A stretch of 30,630 nucleotides of DNA from a virus, in IMG/VR virus record IMGVR_UViG_3300042898_001145, positions 1 to 30,630 of that record. The stretch is one strand, 5' to 3'. The translations under genes and the position numbers were made by a program. Position 1 is the first letter of the stretch; every line of letters starts with the position of its first letter. The notes under the pieces are model-generated. The model was given only the letters and a program-made list of their open reading frames with translations. It ran no database searches and was not told the DNA's origin. Below, piece by piece: positions 19,248 to 26,265 of the stretch.

Positions 19248-21125
19248 TCAGACAATACCCGCAGGCAATTTGCCGAAGTTGCGCGTGTACCGTTGCAACG
19301 CCTTGACCACTTCTTGCGGGTCCGCGCTAGTGACCGTGATATTGACAACGGGGCCGCCGCTGCCCGCAGGACCTACGCCGTATTGTGCACCGCGTGAAAG
19401 TGGAATAACGGCCTCTGGTCCTGCCTCGCCTATGAGGGCCAGGGTTGGGCTTCGAACCACACCACCGGCGGCTAATTCGGGTATCGGTGGAATGTCTGGC
19501 GGGTTGATATGAACCGTCACACCTAGTGCACTAATTTTGAAATCTAGTAGGTCGTTTATGTTTCGGATGACGTTGTTGTTTATGAAACGAATTATCCCGT
19601 TCGCAAATGACTTGCCAACCGCTAAACCTTTTTCACCGAGGCCCTTTAGTGCGTCAATGAGTGCGCCCAACAATGCGCCGCCAAGTGACGTGCCCACGTT
19701 CCACATTGTAGAAACGAGGCTGACAAATAGGCCAGGTATCTTTTTTACGAGTTCAACAATGAACTTGCCGAGGCCAAACAAAACTTCGGGCAACAATTGT
19801 GCAACCCAACCCAACAACGCGCCGACAAGTTTCACCGCCTGTTCGGCAATTTTGGGCACTGCGTCGGTGACTATCCACGTGAGGATCGCCAGCAATAGTT
19901 CGCCGAGTTGTTCCAACATTGGCACGATGTTTGGTTTTATCCATTCCACAAGTGCGGTGCCTAGTGTCACGAATTTTTCAACCAACATGGGCAGGCCTTC
20001 ATCGAGCACCCAATTTGCAAGTTTGCCGATAAGTTCGCCGAGGCGCTGCAACGCAGGTGGTGCCGCTTTCTGTATCCATTCCCACAACGCTTGAGCGCCT
20101 TCCTGCAACTTTTTTGCAACCCACGGCAGGCCGGTATTTAGTAACCATTGGCCTACGTCATAAACGAAACCGAGCAGCGCTTTTACTGCGGGCGGGTACG
20201 CGTCTTTTATCCATTCCCACGCGGCGCCTGCATATTTGACAAACGCCTCTTGTATGGCGGGCAGTTTGCTTTTCACCATGTCAATTACGCCAGACAGGCC
20301 GCCCTTTTCAAATGCGTTGGCGATACCTTCAAAAACGGGCAGCACTTTGTCAGTAATAAAACCAATGGCGGCCGAGAACGCCGGAATGAGTGCGTTCCCT
20401 AGTTTGGCTTTTACGTTTTCAAATTGTGCGGCCATGATGCGTTGTTGGTTGGCCACACCGTCAGAAGTTCGGGCGAAGTCGCCCTGTGCATCTGTTGTCT
20501 GTTTGAAAATTGCGGCCTGGGCGGCAAGTACCTTTTGTTGAGTAGTTAGCGGCCCCTTGCCGCTGTAAATACCCATTGCGAGCGCCTCGGCTTTGAGGGC
20601 GGCATCGTCAAGCATGACGCCGTATTTGCGGATCGGTTCAGACTCCCCACGCAACGCAGCGCCCAACGCTAGTGCCGCCTCTTCGGGTGACGTGTTCGAG
20701 AACGACGCCAGGTCAGAAGCCAACACTGTCAGGTCGGTTGAGAACGTGCCGAGGTCCTCGCCCGTTAGACCTGCGGCCTTACCGAATATGCCAAACGTTG
20801 CCGCCGCGTTCAACGCTTCGGTCTTTGACTGTCCTAGTGACTTAGCGGCACCGTCGGCAAATTTTGAAACCGACGCGGCGGCGTCACCAAATACCACATT
20901 CGTTTTGCTCTGAGTTTCGGCGAGGTCTGACGCGCTGTTGACTAGTTGTTTGCCGATAACGGCCGCGCCTGCTGTCGCCGCTGCAAGACCTAGCGCCGCC
21001 TTCTTGCCGAAGTCGGCAAGTTTGCCGCCAATGTCGCCGGCCTTATTGCCAACGTCGTCGAGCGCGCCAAGGGCGCTTTTAGCGTTGCCTAGAATTTCTA
21101 TAGATAGCCTGCGGGCGCCCGCCAT
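19248..21125 (-). CDS. Tape measure protein
   Basis: This 625-aa protein sets tail length; at roughly 0.15 nm per residue it predicts a tail near 90-95 nm. It starts with a helical Gly/Ala region (ALGALDDVGNKAGDIGGKL). A middle helix block and then about five imperfect units of 35-45 residues carry WxW-I and LP motifs (EWIKDAYPP, LWEWIQKAAPP, EWIKPNIVP), spaced along 295-450. Hydrophobic helices follow. The end has AAGGVVRSPTLALIGEAGPEAVIPL, the classic C-terminal tape measure motif. No peptidase or lysozyme domain was seen. Confidence 0.93.
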   Translation of the reverse strand: MAGARRLSIEILGNAKSALGALDDVGNKAGDIGGKLADFGKKAALGLAAATAGAAVIGKQLVNSASDLAETQSKTNVVFGDAAASVSKFADGAAKSLGQSKTEALNAAATFGIFGKAAGLTGEDLGTFSTDLTVLASDLASFSNTSPEEAALALGAALRGESEPIRKYGVMLDDAALKAEALAMGIYSGKGPLTTQQKVLAAQAAIFKQTTDAQGDFARTSDGVANQQRIMAAQFENVKAKLGNALIPAFSAAIGFITDKVLPVFEGIANAFEKGGLSGVIDMVKSKLPAIQEAFVKYAGAAWEWIKDAYPPAVKALLGFVYDVGQWLLNTGLPWVAKKLQEGAQALWEWIQKAAPPALQRLGELIGKLANWVLDEGLPMLVEKFVTLGTALVEWIKPNIVPMLEQLGELLLAILTWIVTDAVPKIAEQAVKLVGALLGWVAQLLPEVLFGLGKFIVELVKKIPGLFVSLVSTMWNVGTSLGGALLGALIDALKGLGEKGLAVGKSFANGIIRFINNNVIRNINDLLDFKISALGVTVHINPPDIPPIPELAAGGVVRSPTLALIGEAGPEAVIPLSRGAQYGVGPAGSGGPVVNITVTSADPQEVVKALQRYTRNFGKLPAGIV

Positions 21126-21134
21126 TTTTTACTC

Positions 21135-21776
21135 CTAGTCAGGGAAAACGTCGCGCAGAATGTCGTTCATTCCGTCGCCGTATATTTCTATTATCTCATC
21201 AATGTTGGCGCGTACTGTAGGAAACAAAAAATAGCCGGCACCTTCGCCGTTTCCGAGCCACCTTTTAAATTGGTTCCAACCAACCCGAACGCCTGTCACC
21301 TTCACTGCGGTTGCGCCGTAGTCCTTGCGTGCGCGTTTGCGTACCGTTGAACTTCCACCGTAGCGGTCATACGCCAGGGTTTGGCCCTCAACCTTTTTGC
21401 GCACTTTCGACAGGCTTTCATTTTTGCGCACTGCGGTTGCACGCCCGCCCGTGTTTTTGATAAGGCGCCGAACGTTTGAGTTGGCGCCGAATTCTGCACC
21501 ACCAAAAAACGGGTACTTGGCGCCGCCTGCGTTGACACGTGCGGCCACACCTGAACGCGAGGCATCCATTGAGTTTGCGGCCTTGCGTGCCATTGGTGAC
21601 ACGCTGCCGGCCTTGCCTTTTGCTTTACCGATAACGAAATCGGCGACCTTATAGTTGAGGTCTTTTAGTTGGTCGGTGCCGTTTGGGCCGCCTGCGGCTT
21701 GCGCCTTGCGTATCTCGCGCCGTAGTTCGGTTAGACCTGTCACGTTTATTGTGTCCGCGCTACGTACTGCGGCCAT
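21135..21776 (-). CDS. HK97 gp10-like virion protein
   Basis: This 213-aa basic protein has the opening INVTGLTELRREIRKAQ and the block NAGGAKYPFFGGAEFGA that I associate with HK97-gp10-like neck/tail proteins (A-x-Y-x3-x-E-F-G). It ends with FLFPTVRANIDEIIEIYGDGMNDIL. Such genes usually lie between the connector and the tail terminator; here it lies between the tail chaperones and the tape measure. It may be a tail completion or chaperone-like protein in this phage. Confidence 0.65.
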   Translation of the reverse strand: MAAVRSADTINVTGLTELRREIRKAQAAGGPNGTDQLKDLNYKVADFVIGKAKGKAGSVSPMARKAANSMDASRSGVAARVNAGGAKYPFFGGAEFGANSNVRRLIKNTGGRATAVRKNESLSKVRKKVEGQTLAYDRYGGSSTVRKRARKDYGATAVKVTGVRVGWNQFKRWLGNGEGAGYFLFPTVRANIDEIIEIYGDGMNDILRDVFPD

Positions 21777-21779
21777 TGT

Positions 21780-22192
21780 TCACCTTCTCGCCTGTTTGCG
21801 GGACTCCTCAGCCTTTGTTTGTAGCACGTCTACCATTGCTTCAAATACCCCGTCAGGGGCGTCTAGCAACGCTTGCGGTGCGATCCCTGTCTCAACCGCA
21901 ACCTGTGCCACTAGGTAGGTTACTGAGTCCCGACGGTAGGGTTTGCGGTTGCGTCTAGGTCAATGTCTGAAACGGTGTCGAGGTATTCGTCGAATGTTTG
22001 CGCCGTTTGGTTTTGTCGTTTGTCGGCGGTCCACGCTAACCACAGTACGTGTTCCATTTTCTGGTCCTCAGAAAAGGCACGCCCTAAACCCATGCCGAAC
22101 TGGCGCTCGAAGGCCACGATATGTGGCGCGCCTATTCGGTAGGTGTGCTGCGTTCCGTCGGTTTTTGTTACTGACAACTGCCAGGTCAGCAT
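21780..22192 (-). CDS. Tail assembly chaperone, -1 frameshift fusion (gpGT type)
   Basis: Reading the first 85 codons, then slipping back one base at AAACCCT, joins the upstream frame to a second frame (TAC start at 21938) that stays open to 21780. It gives a 137-aa product ending YRRDSVTYLVAQVAVETG and ESRKQARR. The extra 52 residues have no start codon of their own with a ribosome site. This matches the conserved GT design of long-tailed phages, where the fusion guides tape measure and tube assembly. The two frames overlap between 21920 and 21938. Confidence 0.85.
21920..22192 (-). CDS. Tail assembly chaperone, short form (gpG type)
   Basis: This 90-aa protein is the unshifted product. It begins LTWQLSVTKTDGTQHTYRI and has a helical middle (IVAFERQFGMGLGRAF, MEHVLWLAWTADKR), typical of the G domain. 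It ends shortly after the slip site. The ATG lies 1 nt after the tail tube stop. The ratio of short to long form usually matters for assembly. Confidence 0.85.
   Translation of the reverse strand: MLTWQLSVTKTDGTQHTYRIGAPHIVAFERQFGMGLGRAFSEDQKMEHVLWLAWTADKRQNQTAQTFDEYLDTVSDIDLDATANPTVGTQ
21938..21944 (-). other. Slippery heptamer AAACCCT
   Basis: In the zero frame the codons are GCA AAC CCT. The site has X XXY YYZ form (A AAC CCT), so both tRNAs can re-pair one base back as AAA and CCC. It lies six codons before the short-form stop, at the exact point where the second frame becomes protein-like. Confidence 0.75.
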
Positions 22193-22193
22193 T

Positions 22194-22610
22194 TTAGTTT
22201 GTGCCCCATGTGACGGCGCCCGTAATTTGCAGCGACGCCGAGAATGTCACGAGGTCTGCCACGGCGCTTGATACTTCATAACTAGCGACGAAACATTCGC
22301 CGGAAACTTTCGGCAAACTTGCGGTGGTCCCTGCGGGGTGGTACTCCCAAGTTGACGAGGTGGCCAGGCCGAGAAGTGCGACCAGTTGCGTGTTGAGTGC
22401 GGAGTCCCATTTGCCCGAAATGCTAATAGTGTCACCGTTGCGCAGGGTGCCCTGAAAAGTTTTTGAGGTTGCACCAAACGTGGTGGTTTCTGCCATGTCG
22501 GTTGTGTTGGCAATACCGCCAACGGAATCGATATAGGCCGAAATGTCAACCAATGTGCCTGCGGCGTTGTCAAGTTTGAAAGCCGTATTTTTGGCCGCTA
22601 CAAATGCCAT
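22194..22610 (-). CDS. Major tail tube protein (short paralogue)
   Basis: This 138-aa protein is beta-rich: MAFVAAKNTAFKLDNAAGTLVDISAYIDSV, then SKTFQGTLRNGDTISISGKWD and YEVSSAVADLVTFSASLQ. The pattern fits a tail tube subunit, which forms hexameric rings around the tape measure. It lies just before the chaperone genes, the normal place for the tube gene. It shares blocks with the 240-aa gene upstream. Confidence 0.75.
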   Translation of the reverse strand: MAFVAAKNTAFKLDNAAGTLVDISAYIDSVGGIANTTDMAETTTFGATSKTFQGTLRNGDTISISGKWDSALNTQLVALLGLATSSTWEYHPAGTTASLPKVSGECFVASYEVSSAVADLVTFSASLQITGAVTWGTN

Positions 22611-22622
22611 GAGTGTTTGTCC

Positions 22623-23345
22623 TTAGTTACGGGCCAGGGAAACCTGGCAGGTGAATTGTGGGCTGGTCCCGCCTGCAGTATATGAGGCGCGTACGTATCG
22701 GTTGACGGTACCCGTAAACGTGAGAGTTTGTGACGTTGCCGCCGTCGCCGTTGTGAACGTGGCGAGCGTTGACCAGGTGCTGTTGTTCGTTGAATGTTGA
22801 ACAACTACGGCCAACGTCGGGGTGGTGCCACTGACGGCCGTAACGTGTAGGTGGGCGCGCCCGCCGTTGGTGGTGCCTGCGGCGTTGTCAACGCTGGTGC
22901 CGTTACCTGTTGCGGTGATATCGGCGAGGTCTGAGAGACTGACGCCAATTTGTGGCGGTTCCGCTGCGCCCAATGACATTGAGAACTGCACCAGGTCTGC
23001 GACGGCGCTAGTGACTTCATACGTGATGGTTTTGGCGGGCAGTAACCACACCGAGTTACCAACGGCGAAACCTGACGGCGCCACTGAAGTTGGCACTGTG
23101 CTAGTTGCGTCAATGGCGGCGGTGATATCGGCAAACGGTGTGCCGGCGCCGGTGTCGTTGTCGAATAGGCCGTCAACGTTTAGCGTGAAATCTTCGAGGC
23201 CTGGCACGAATGTTTTGGCGGTGTCGTTCAACGTTGTTGCGTCGAGCATTTCAACATTGGCTGAGGGCGACACGGTGCGCAGCAATGCGGCCAGGCTGTC
23301 GGTGCCGTAAATAATGCGGGTTTGGTTGCTTGAAATAAACGCCAT
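22623..23345 (-). CDS. Tail tube-like protein with C-terminal beta-sandwich domain (long paralogue)
   Basis: Residues 1-125 align with the short tube protein (MAFISSNQTRIIYG, KTFVPGLEDFTLNVDGLFD, YEVTSAVADLVQFSMSLG). Residues about 135-240 form an extra domain: RAHLHVTAVSGTTPTLAVVVQHSTNNSTWSTL and a final VNRYVRASYTAG strand, an Ig-like sandwich often added to tail proteins and exposed on virions. It may be the true tube subunit with a decoration domain, or a tail-associated partner. Start has AAAGG-like upstream sequence before ATG. Confidence 0.7.
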   Translation of the reverse strand: MAFISSNQTRIIYGTDSLAALLRTVSPSANVEMLDATTLNDTAKTFVPGLEDFTLNVDGLFDNDTGAGTPFADITAAIDATSTVPTSVAPSGFAVGNSVWLLPAKTITYEVTSAVADLVQFSMSLGAAEPPQIGVSLSDLADITATGNGTSVDNAAGTTNGGRAHLHVTAVSGTTPTLAVVVQHSTNNSTWSTLATFTTATAATSQTLTFTGTVNRYVRASYTAGGTSPQFTCQVSLARN

Positions 23346-23357
23346 GGTGTTTGGTCC

Positions 23358-23768
23358 TTATGCGGTCACGGTCACTGAAAAGTCAACAAATAAAAACGAA
23401 CTGCCATCGGCGTTGTTTACGGTTCCCACGTTAGCCGCCTCAGTTACGCGGGTGTCCATAGCCGCGCCGCCCAATGTCGGGTCGGCTTCTATAACGGTTT
23501 TCACTGACGTTGCGCCTGTTCCGGCTATGTACGTTTCCAGTTTGTTTTGGGCGCTGCGGTCGTCGGCACGTGCCACAACTAGCGTGACCGTGAATTCGAA
23601 ACTGTCGCAACCACGGGCGAACGTTGAATCGTACGCCACACGGTCGAGGGCAATAACGGCGGCGGGGAAGTTCGGGTTGTCTGGTATTACCTCATAAACT
23701 CTGAGGCCTGAAATGTTGCCTAGCCGTGTGGCAAGTCCCGAACGTAGCGCAGATATTGACGCCGGCAT
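23358..23768 (-). CDS. Tail terminator protein
   Basis: This 136-aa protein opens SISALRSGLATRLGNISGLRVYEVIPDNPNFPAAVI, the usual start of siphophage tail terminator or completion proteins. Beta strands and a central helix follow. It would cap the tube and join tail to head. It overlaps the connector stop by one base (TAATG). The family is recognised by pattern and position. Confidence 0.72.
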   Translation of the reverse strand: MPASISALRSGLATRLGNISGLRVYEVIPDNPNFPAAVIALDRVAYDSTFARGCDSFEFTVTLVVARADDRSAQNKLETYIAGTGATSVKTVIEADPTLGGAAMDTRVTEAANVGTVNNADGSSFLFVDFSVTVTA

Positions 23769-24370
23769 TAGGCCACCACAAACGTTTTGAATGGTGCGAC
23801 CATTGCGGCGACGTCGGGGTCAATGCGACGCACAACAATTGCGCCGAGGTCCCCGAAACCTGCAACACCTAACGGCGAGTCGAGGCGCTTGAATTGGCGG
23901 GCCGCTAGTAGAACGGTGGCCTCGCGTATTGCGTCAGGGATAGCAGGCCAGCCCCATTTGGCGGTGACTTCAATTAGCGCACGCCCGTTGCCCTCAACGG
24001 GGAAGCCCGCATTGATTGCGCGTAGCATTGTGACGGGTTCAGTTTGTGCGGCGGCGTTTGTTGGTTCGGTTTGGTAGTCAGTGCCGGCGGTCAATGTTTT
24101 TGAGTACGAACCCGAAAACGTGTCGTCTACTTTGACAACTAAACCGGTGAGGGTTGCAACGTCATCAATGAACACAAACGCGCTGCGGTTCGCTGCATAA
24201 GTGCGCGCGCTAGTTGTTGCGTCAATGTAGAAACGGCGCGAACATTCGCCGTCTATTCGACGTGAGGCGGCTTCTACCGCGTTTTCTAACAACGTGTCGT
24301 CAATGTTGTCGGTGATACGCAACGCGGCTTTAACCTCGGCCAGGGTGCAGTATCCGTTCGTGATGGCCAT
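23768..24370 (-). CDS. Head-tail connector protein (gp6-like)
   Basis: This 200-aa protein starts YCTLAEVKAALRITDNIDDTLLENAVEAASRRID, the helical signature of gp6-like connectors that ring the portal. A beta insert follows (LVVKVDDTFSGSYSKTLTAGTDYQTEP), then IPDAIREATVLLAARQFKRLDSP. It links portal and tail. TAATG overlap with the neighbours on both sides. Confidence 0.85.
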   Translation of the reverse strand: MAITNGYCTLAEVKAALRITDNIDDTLLENAVEAASRRIDGECSRRFYIDATTSARTYAANRSAFVFIDDVATLTGLVVKVDDTFSGSYSKTLTAGTDYQTEPTNAAAQTEPVTMLRAINAGFPVEGNGRALIEVTAKWGWPAIPDAIREATVLLAARQFKRLDSPLGVAGFGDLGAIVVRRIDPDVAAMVAPFKTFVVA

Positions 24371-24633
24371 TAGTTCACCGCCATAATAGAAACCTCAGCG
24401 GTGCCACTATCTTTGACGCCATATAGCGCCGAAGTGGGCGGCAACGTGAACTGGATAACCTGGTGTGCGTCAATTTCTAAACCGTTCGCAGTGGTGACGG
24501 TGGCGTCGCCGATGTGAATGTGCTGGCCTGAACCTGCTTCCATATGTAGTGAAATTGTGCAGCCGTCGGCGTCGGTTTGGTGCAATAAAACACGGGTCGT
24601 GCCTACTGTAACCTGCGAGGTCGTAATGGGCAC
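24370..24633 (-). CDS. Small virion protein, head-fibre/decoration-like
   Basis: This 87-aa beta-rich protein has the pattern ITTSQVTVGTTRVLL, HIHIGDATVTTANGLEI, LYGVKDSGTAEVSIM, seen in small phage structural domains that sit on head or fibre surfaces. GTG start at 24633, with AAGGCG upstream. It lies among head genes. Exact role unproven. Confidence 0.65.
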   Translation of the reverse strand: MPITTSQVTVGTTRVLLHQTDADGCTISLHMEAGSGQHIHIGDATVTTANGLEIDAHQVIQFTLPPTSALYGVKDSGTAEVSIMAVN

Positions 24634-24636
24634 GCG

Positions 24637-24846
24637 TCACGCCTTACGAGTACGGGCAGCGGGTTTGGCGGCGGTTTCTTTCACGGGGTCCACTGCGGCC
24701 GTTTCGAGTTCGTCGCAAACCTCGGCAAATTTGTTGCCGATCATGTCTGCGGCGACGTGTTCGGCAACGTCAATGACACCGCCACGTTCTGGCCATTCTT
24801 GCCCGTCAATGGTTCCCGAAATGTTTATTAGCATTCGTATTTTCAT
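24637..24846 (-). CDS. Small head-associated protein, 69 aa
   Basis: The opening MKIRMLINISGTIDGQEWPERGGVIDV and a basic Lys/Arg end (KPAARTRKA) match a small protein that often follows the capsid gene in actinophages. It lies behind the strong hairpin, so its expression is likely lower than capsid. Function not known. Confidence 0.68.
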   Translation of the reverse strand: MKIRMLINISGTIDGQEWPERGGVIDVAEHVAADMIGNKFAEVCDELETAAVDPVKETAAKPAARTRKA

Positions 24847-24886
24847 GCTGCAACCTTTACAAATAAAAGTGGGTGGGTGAACGGTT

Positions 24887-24917
24887 CACCGCCGCCGCGT
24901 CTCACGCGGCGGCGGTG
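24887..24917 (-). terminator. 14-bp perfect hairpin after the capsid gene
   Basis: CACCGCCGCCGCGT pairs with ACGCGGCGGCGGTG around a 3-nt loop. On the minus strand CTTTTATTTG follows about 15 nt later, so it can act as a partial terminator or an mRNA end-protector for capsid. Confidence 0.7.
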
Positions 24918-24929
24918 GCCGTCAATGCT

Positions 24930-24948
24930 CAACGGTTCAACACCGTTG
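24930..24948 (-). repeat. Second hairpin after the capsid gene
   Basis: CAACGGT and ACCGTTG form a 7-bp stem with a 5-nt loop. It comes 15 nt past the capsid stop and before the 14-bp hairpin. The two stems lie in tandem in the only sizeable gap of the head operon other than that before the capsid gene. Confidence 0.6.
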
Positions 24949-24963
24949 CGGCGTTGGTGCTTA

Positions 24964-26154
24964 TCAGGAAACGGCGCCACCGACGAAACACTTAACGGCG
25001 CCGGTTTGGTCAACCAAAACACCGTCAGTGCGCAGCGACACACGGAACGTGCGCACGCTGTAGTCGAACGCGAAGTCGTCAGATACCGCAACTTCAATGC
25101 CGTTGACTTCACGAATGAAATATGACGGCAGGTGACCGAACAAAACAGACTTAGCGGCAACCGCAGGGCTAGCCATTGAGTCGTTGATATGAACGGGGAA
25201 ACCCAGCAACGTGTCTGCAACACCATTGAGGCCAGGCGCGAACAAATACTGGTTCGTGGTGTCCTTCAATTTACGTGCAGCGGCCATGGCGGTTGAGTTC
25301 ATCATCCACGCCACGCCTGGCTGCGCCTTGTAGGTGCTAGAAACCGAGTAGTTGAGGTCAATAAGGTTGTCGGCGGTGAAAACACCCGAAACGGCAGCGG
25401 CACCGGTCACGCCGGTTGTGGCGTTGGTGACGATACCGTAAGGCTTGCTCGAACCGTCGCCCGTGGTCATGTGTCCACGAGTTGCAACACCAATGGCCAT
25501 GCCTGCTTGACGTGCCAAGAAACCGGCAACGTCAACGGTGGCATCTTGCGCGAGTTCGTTCGACATTTGAACAAGCACCACGTACTTGTACGCGTTGAGT
25601 GTTGCGGTTCCCAATGTCGGGTCCGAGGCGCTAGCCTGCGCAGCCTCGCCAACAATGCTGGCGGTGCTAAATGCGGTCGACTTCGGAATTGCTAACGCGT
25701 CACCACTTGCGGTGGTCAATACGGTTGCATAATTGCGCACAATGTTTGCCTGGACCATGTGCTCAACAATGCGGTCATAGACCGACGACGGCACGAGGGT
25801 TGCGCTGCCCTTAGTGATAGCGCGCTTCTCAAATTTGGCGGTGCGCTGTTCACCTGACAACAAACGGCGAACCGTCACATCGTCGTGGTCAACTTCTGCG
25901 GCAGCGCCGCCGAGGTTGGCGGGAACGCCGAGGCGTGCGCGGCTTTCTTGAATGTCGCGGTCGCGTTGTTCGGCGTCAAGAATGGCCTTAATGCGTGAGT
26001 CTTTCACGTCAAGGTCGGCGTTGATACGGTCGAACGTTTGGGCTTCCTCGGCGGAAAGGTCGCGCTTTTCGTTGGTTGCAACGTCTAGCAATGCCTTTGC
26101 CTGTTCCCACGCTTTGGCCCGCTGTTCTGACAGTTCGGCGATAAATTCGCTCAT
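24964..26154 (-). CDS. Major capsid protein, HK97 fold
   Basis: This 396-aa protein follows the HK97 layout. Residues about 1-75 are a charged helical delta domain that acts as internal scaffold (AELSEQRAKAWEQAKALLDVA, EEAQTFDRINADLDVKDSRI). After a linker the mature fold begins near residue 105-115 (RAITKGSATLVPSSVYDRIVE). SIVGEAAQAS, VVLVQMSNELAQD, GHMTTGDGSSKPYGI and SFLV-type C-terminal strands (VRTFRVSLRTDGVLVD) are typical. The prohead protease upstream would remove the delta domain. AAAGGA lies before the ATG. Confidence 0.95.
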   Translation of the reverse strand: MSEFIAELSEQRAKAWEQAKALLDVATNEKRDLSAEEAQTFDRINADLDVKDSRIKAILDAEQRDRDIQESRARLGVPANLGGAAAEVDHDDVTVRRLLSGEQRTAKFEKRAITKGSATLVPSSVYDRIVEHMVQANIVRNYATVLTTASGDALAIPKSTAFSTASIVGEAAQASASDPTLGTATLNAYKYVVLVQMSNELAQDATVDVAGFLARQAGMAIGVATRGHMTTGDGSSKPYGIVTNATTGVTGAAAVSGVFTADNLIDLNYSVSSTYKAQPGVAWMMNSTAMAAARKLKDTTNQYLFAPGLNGVADTLLGFPVHINDSMASPAVAAKSVLFGHLPSYFIREVNGIEVAVSDDFAFDYSVRTFRVSLRTDGVLVDQTGAVKCFVGGAVS

Positions 26155-26265
26155 GGTTTTTTGTCCTTTGTGTTTGGGGGGTTGGTTGTTTGGGGGTTCA
26201 GGTGGTGACGTTCTGCGGTGGTGCCAACCGTCGCTGGTCCGAACGCGCCGTTCCGGTCTGAGTTC
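26155..26265 (-). other. Non-coding gap before the capsid gene
   Basis: This 111-bp gap is one of the two largest in the head operon. It holds the capsid ribosome site (AAAGGA) and a C/A-rich stretch. I saw no clear -10 box and only a weak 5-bp stem (GAACG/CGTTC). It may be an untranslated leader. Confidence 0.5.

Noticed and set aside
19537-20094. 185-aa plus-strand frame opposite the tape measure gene
   Set aside because: Antisense shadow of a high-confidence gene; Ser/Pro/Asn-rich composition mirrors the helical codons.
26155-26265. Terminator or promoter before the capsid gene
   Set aside because: Only a 5-bp stem and no T-run or -10 box; recorded as a gap with a ribosome site only.
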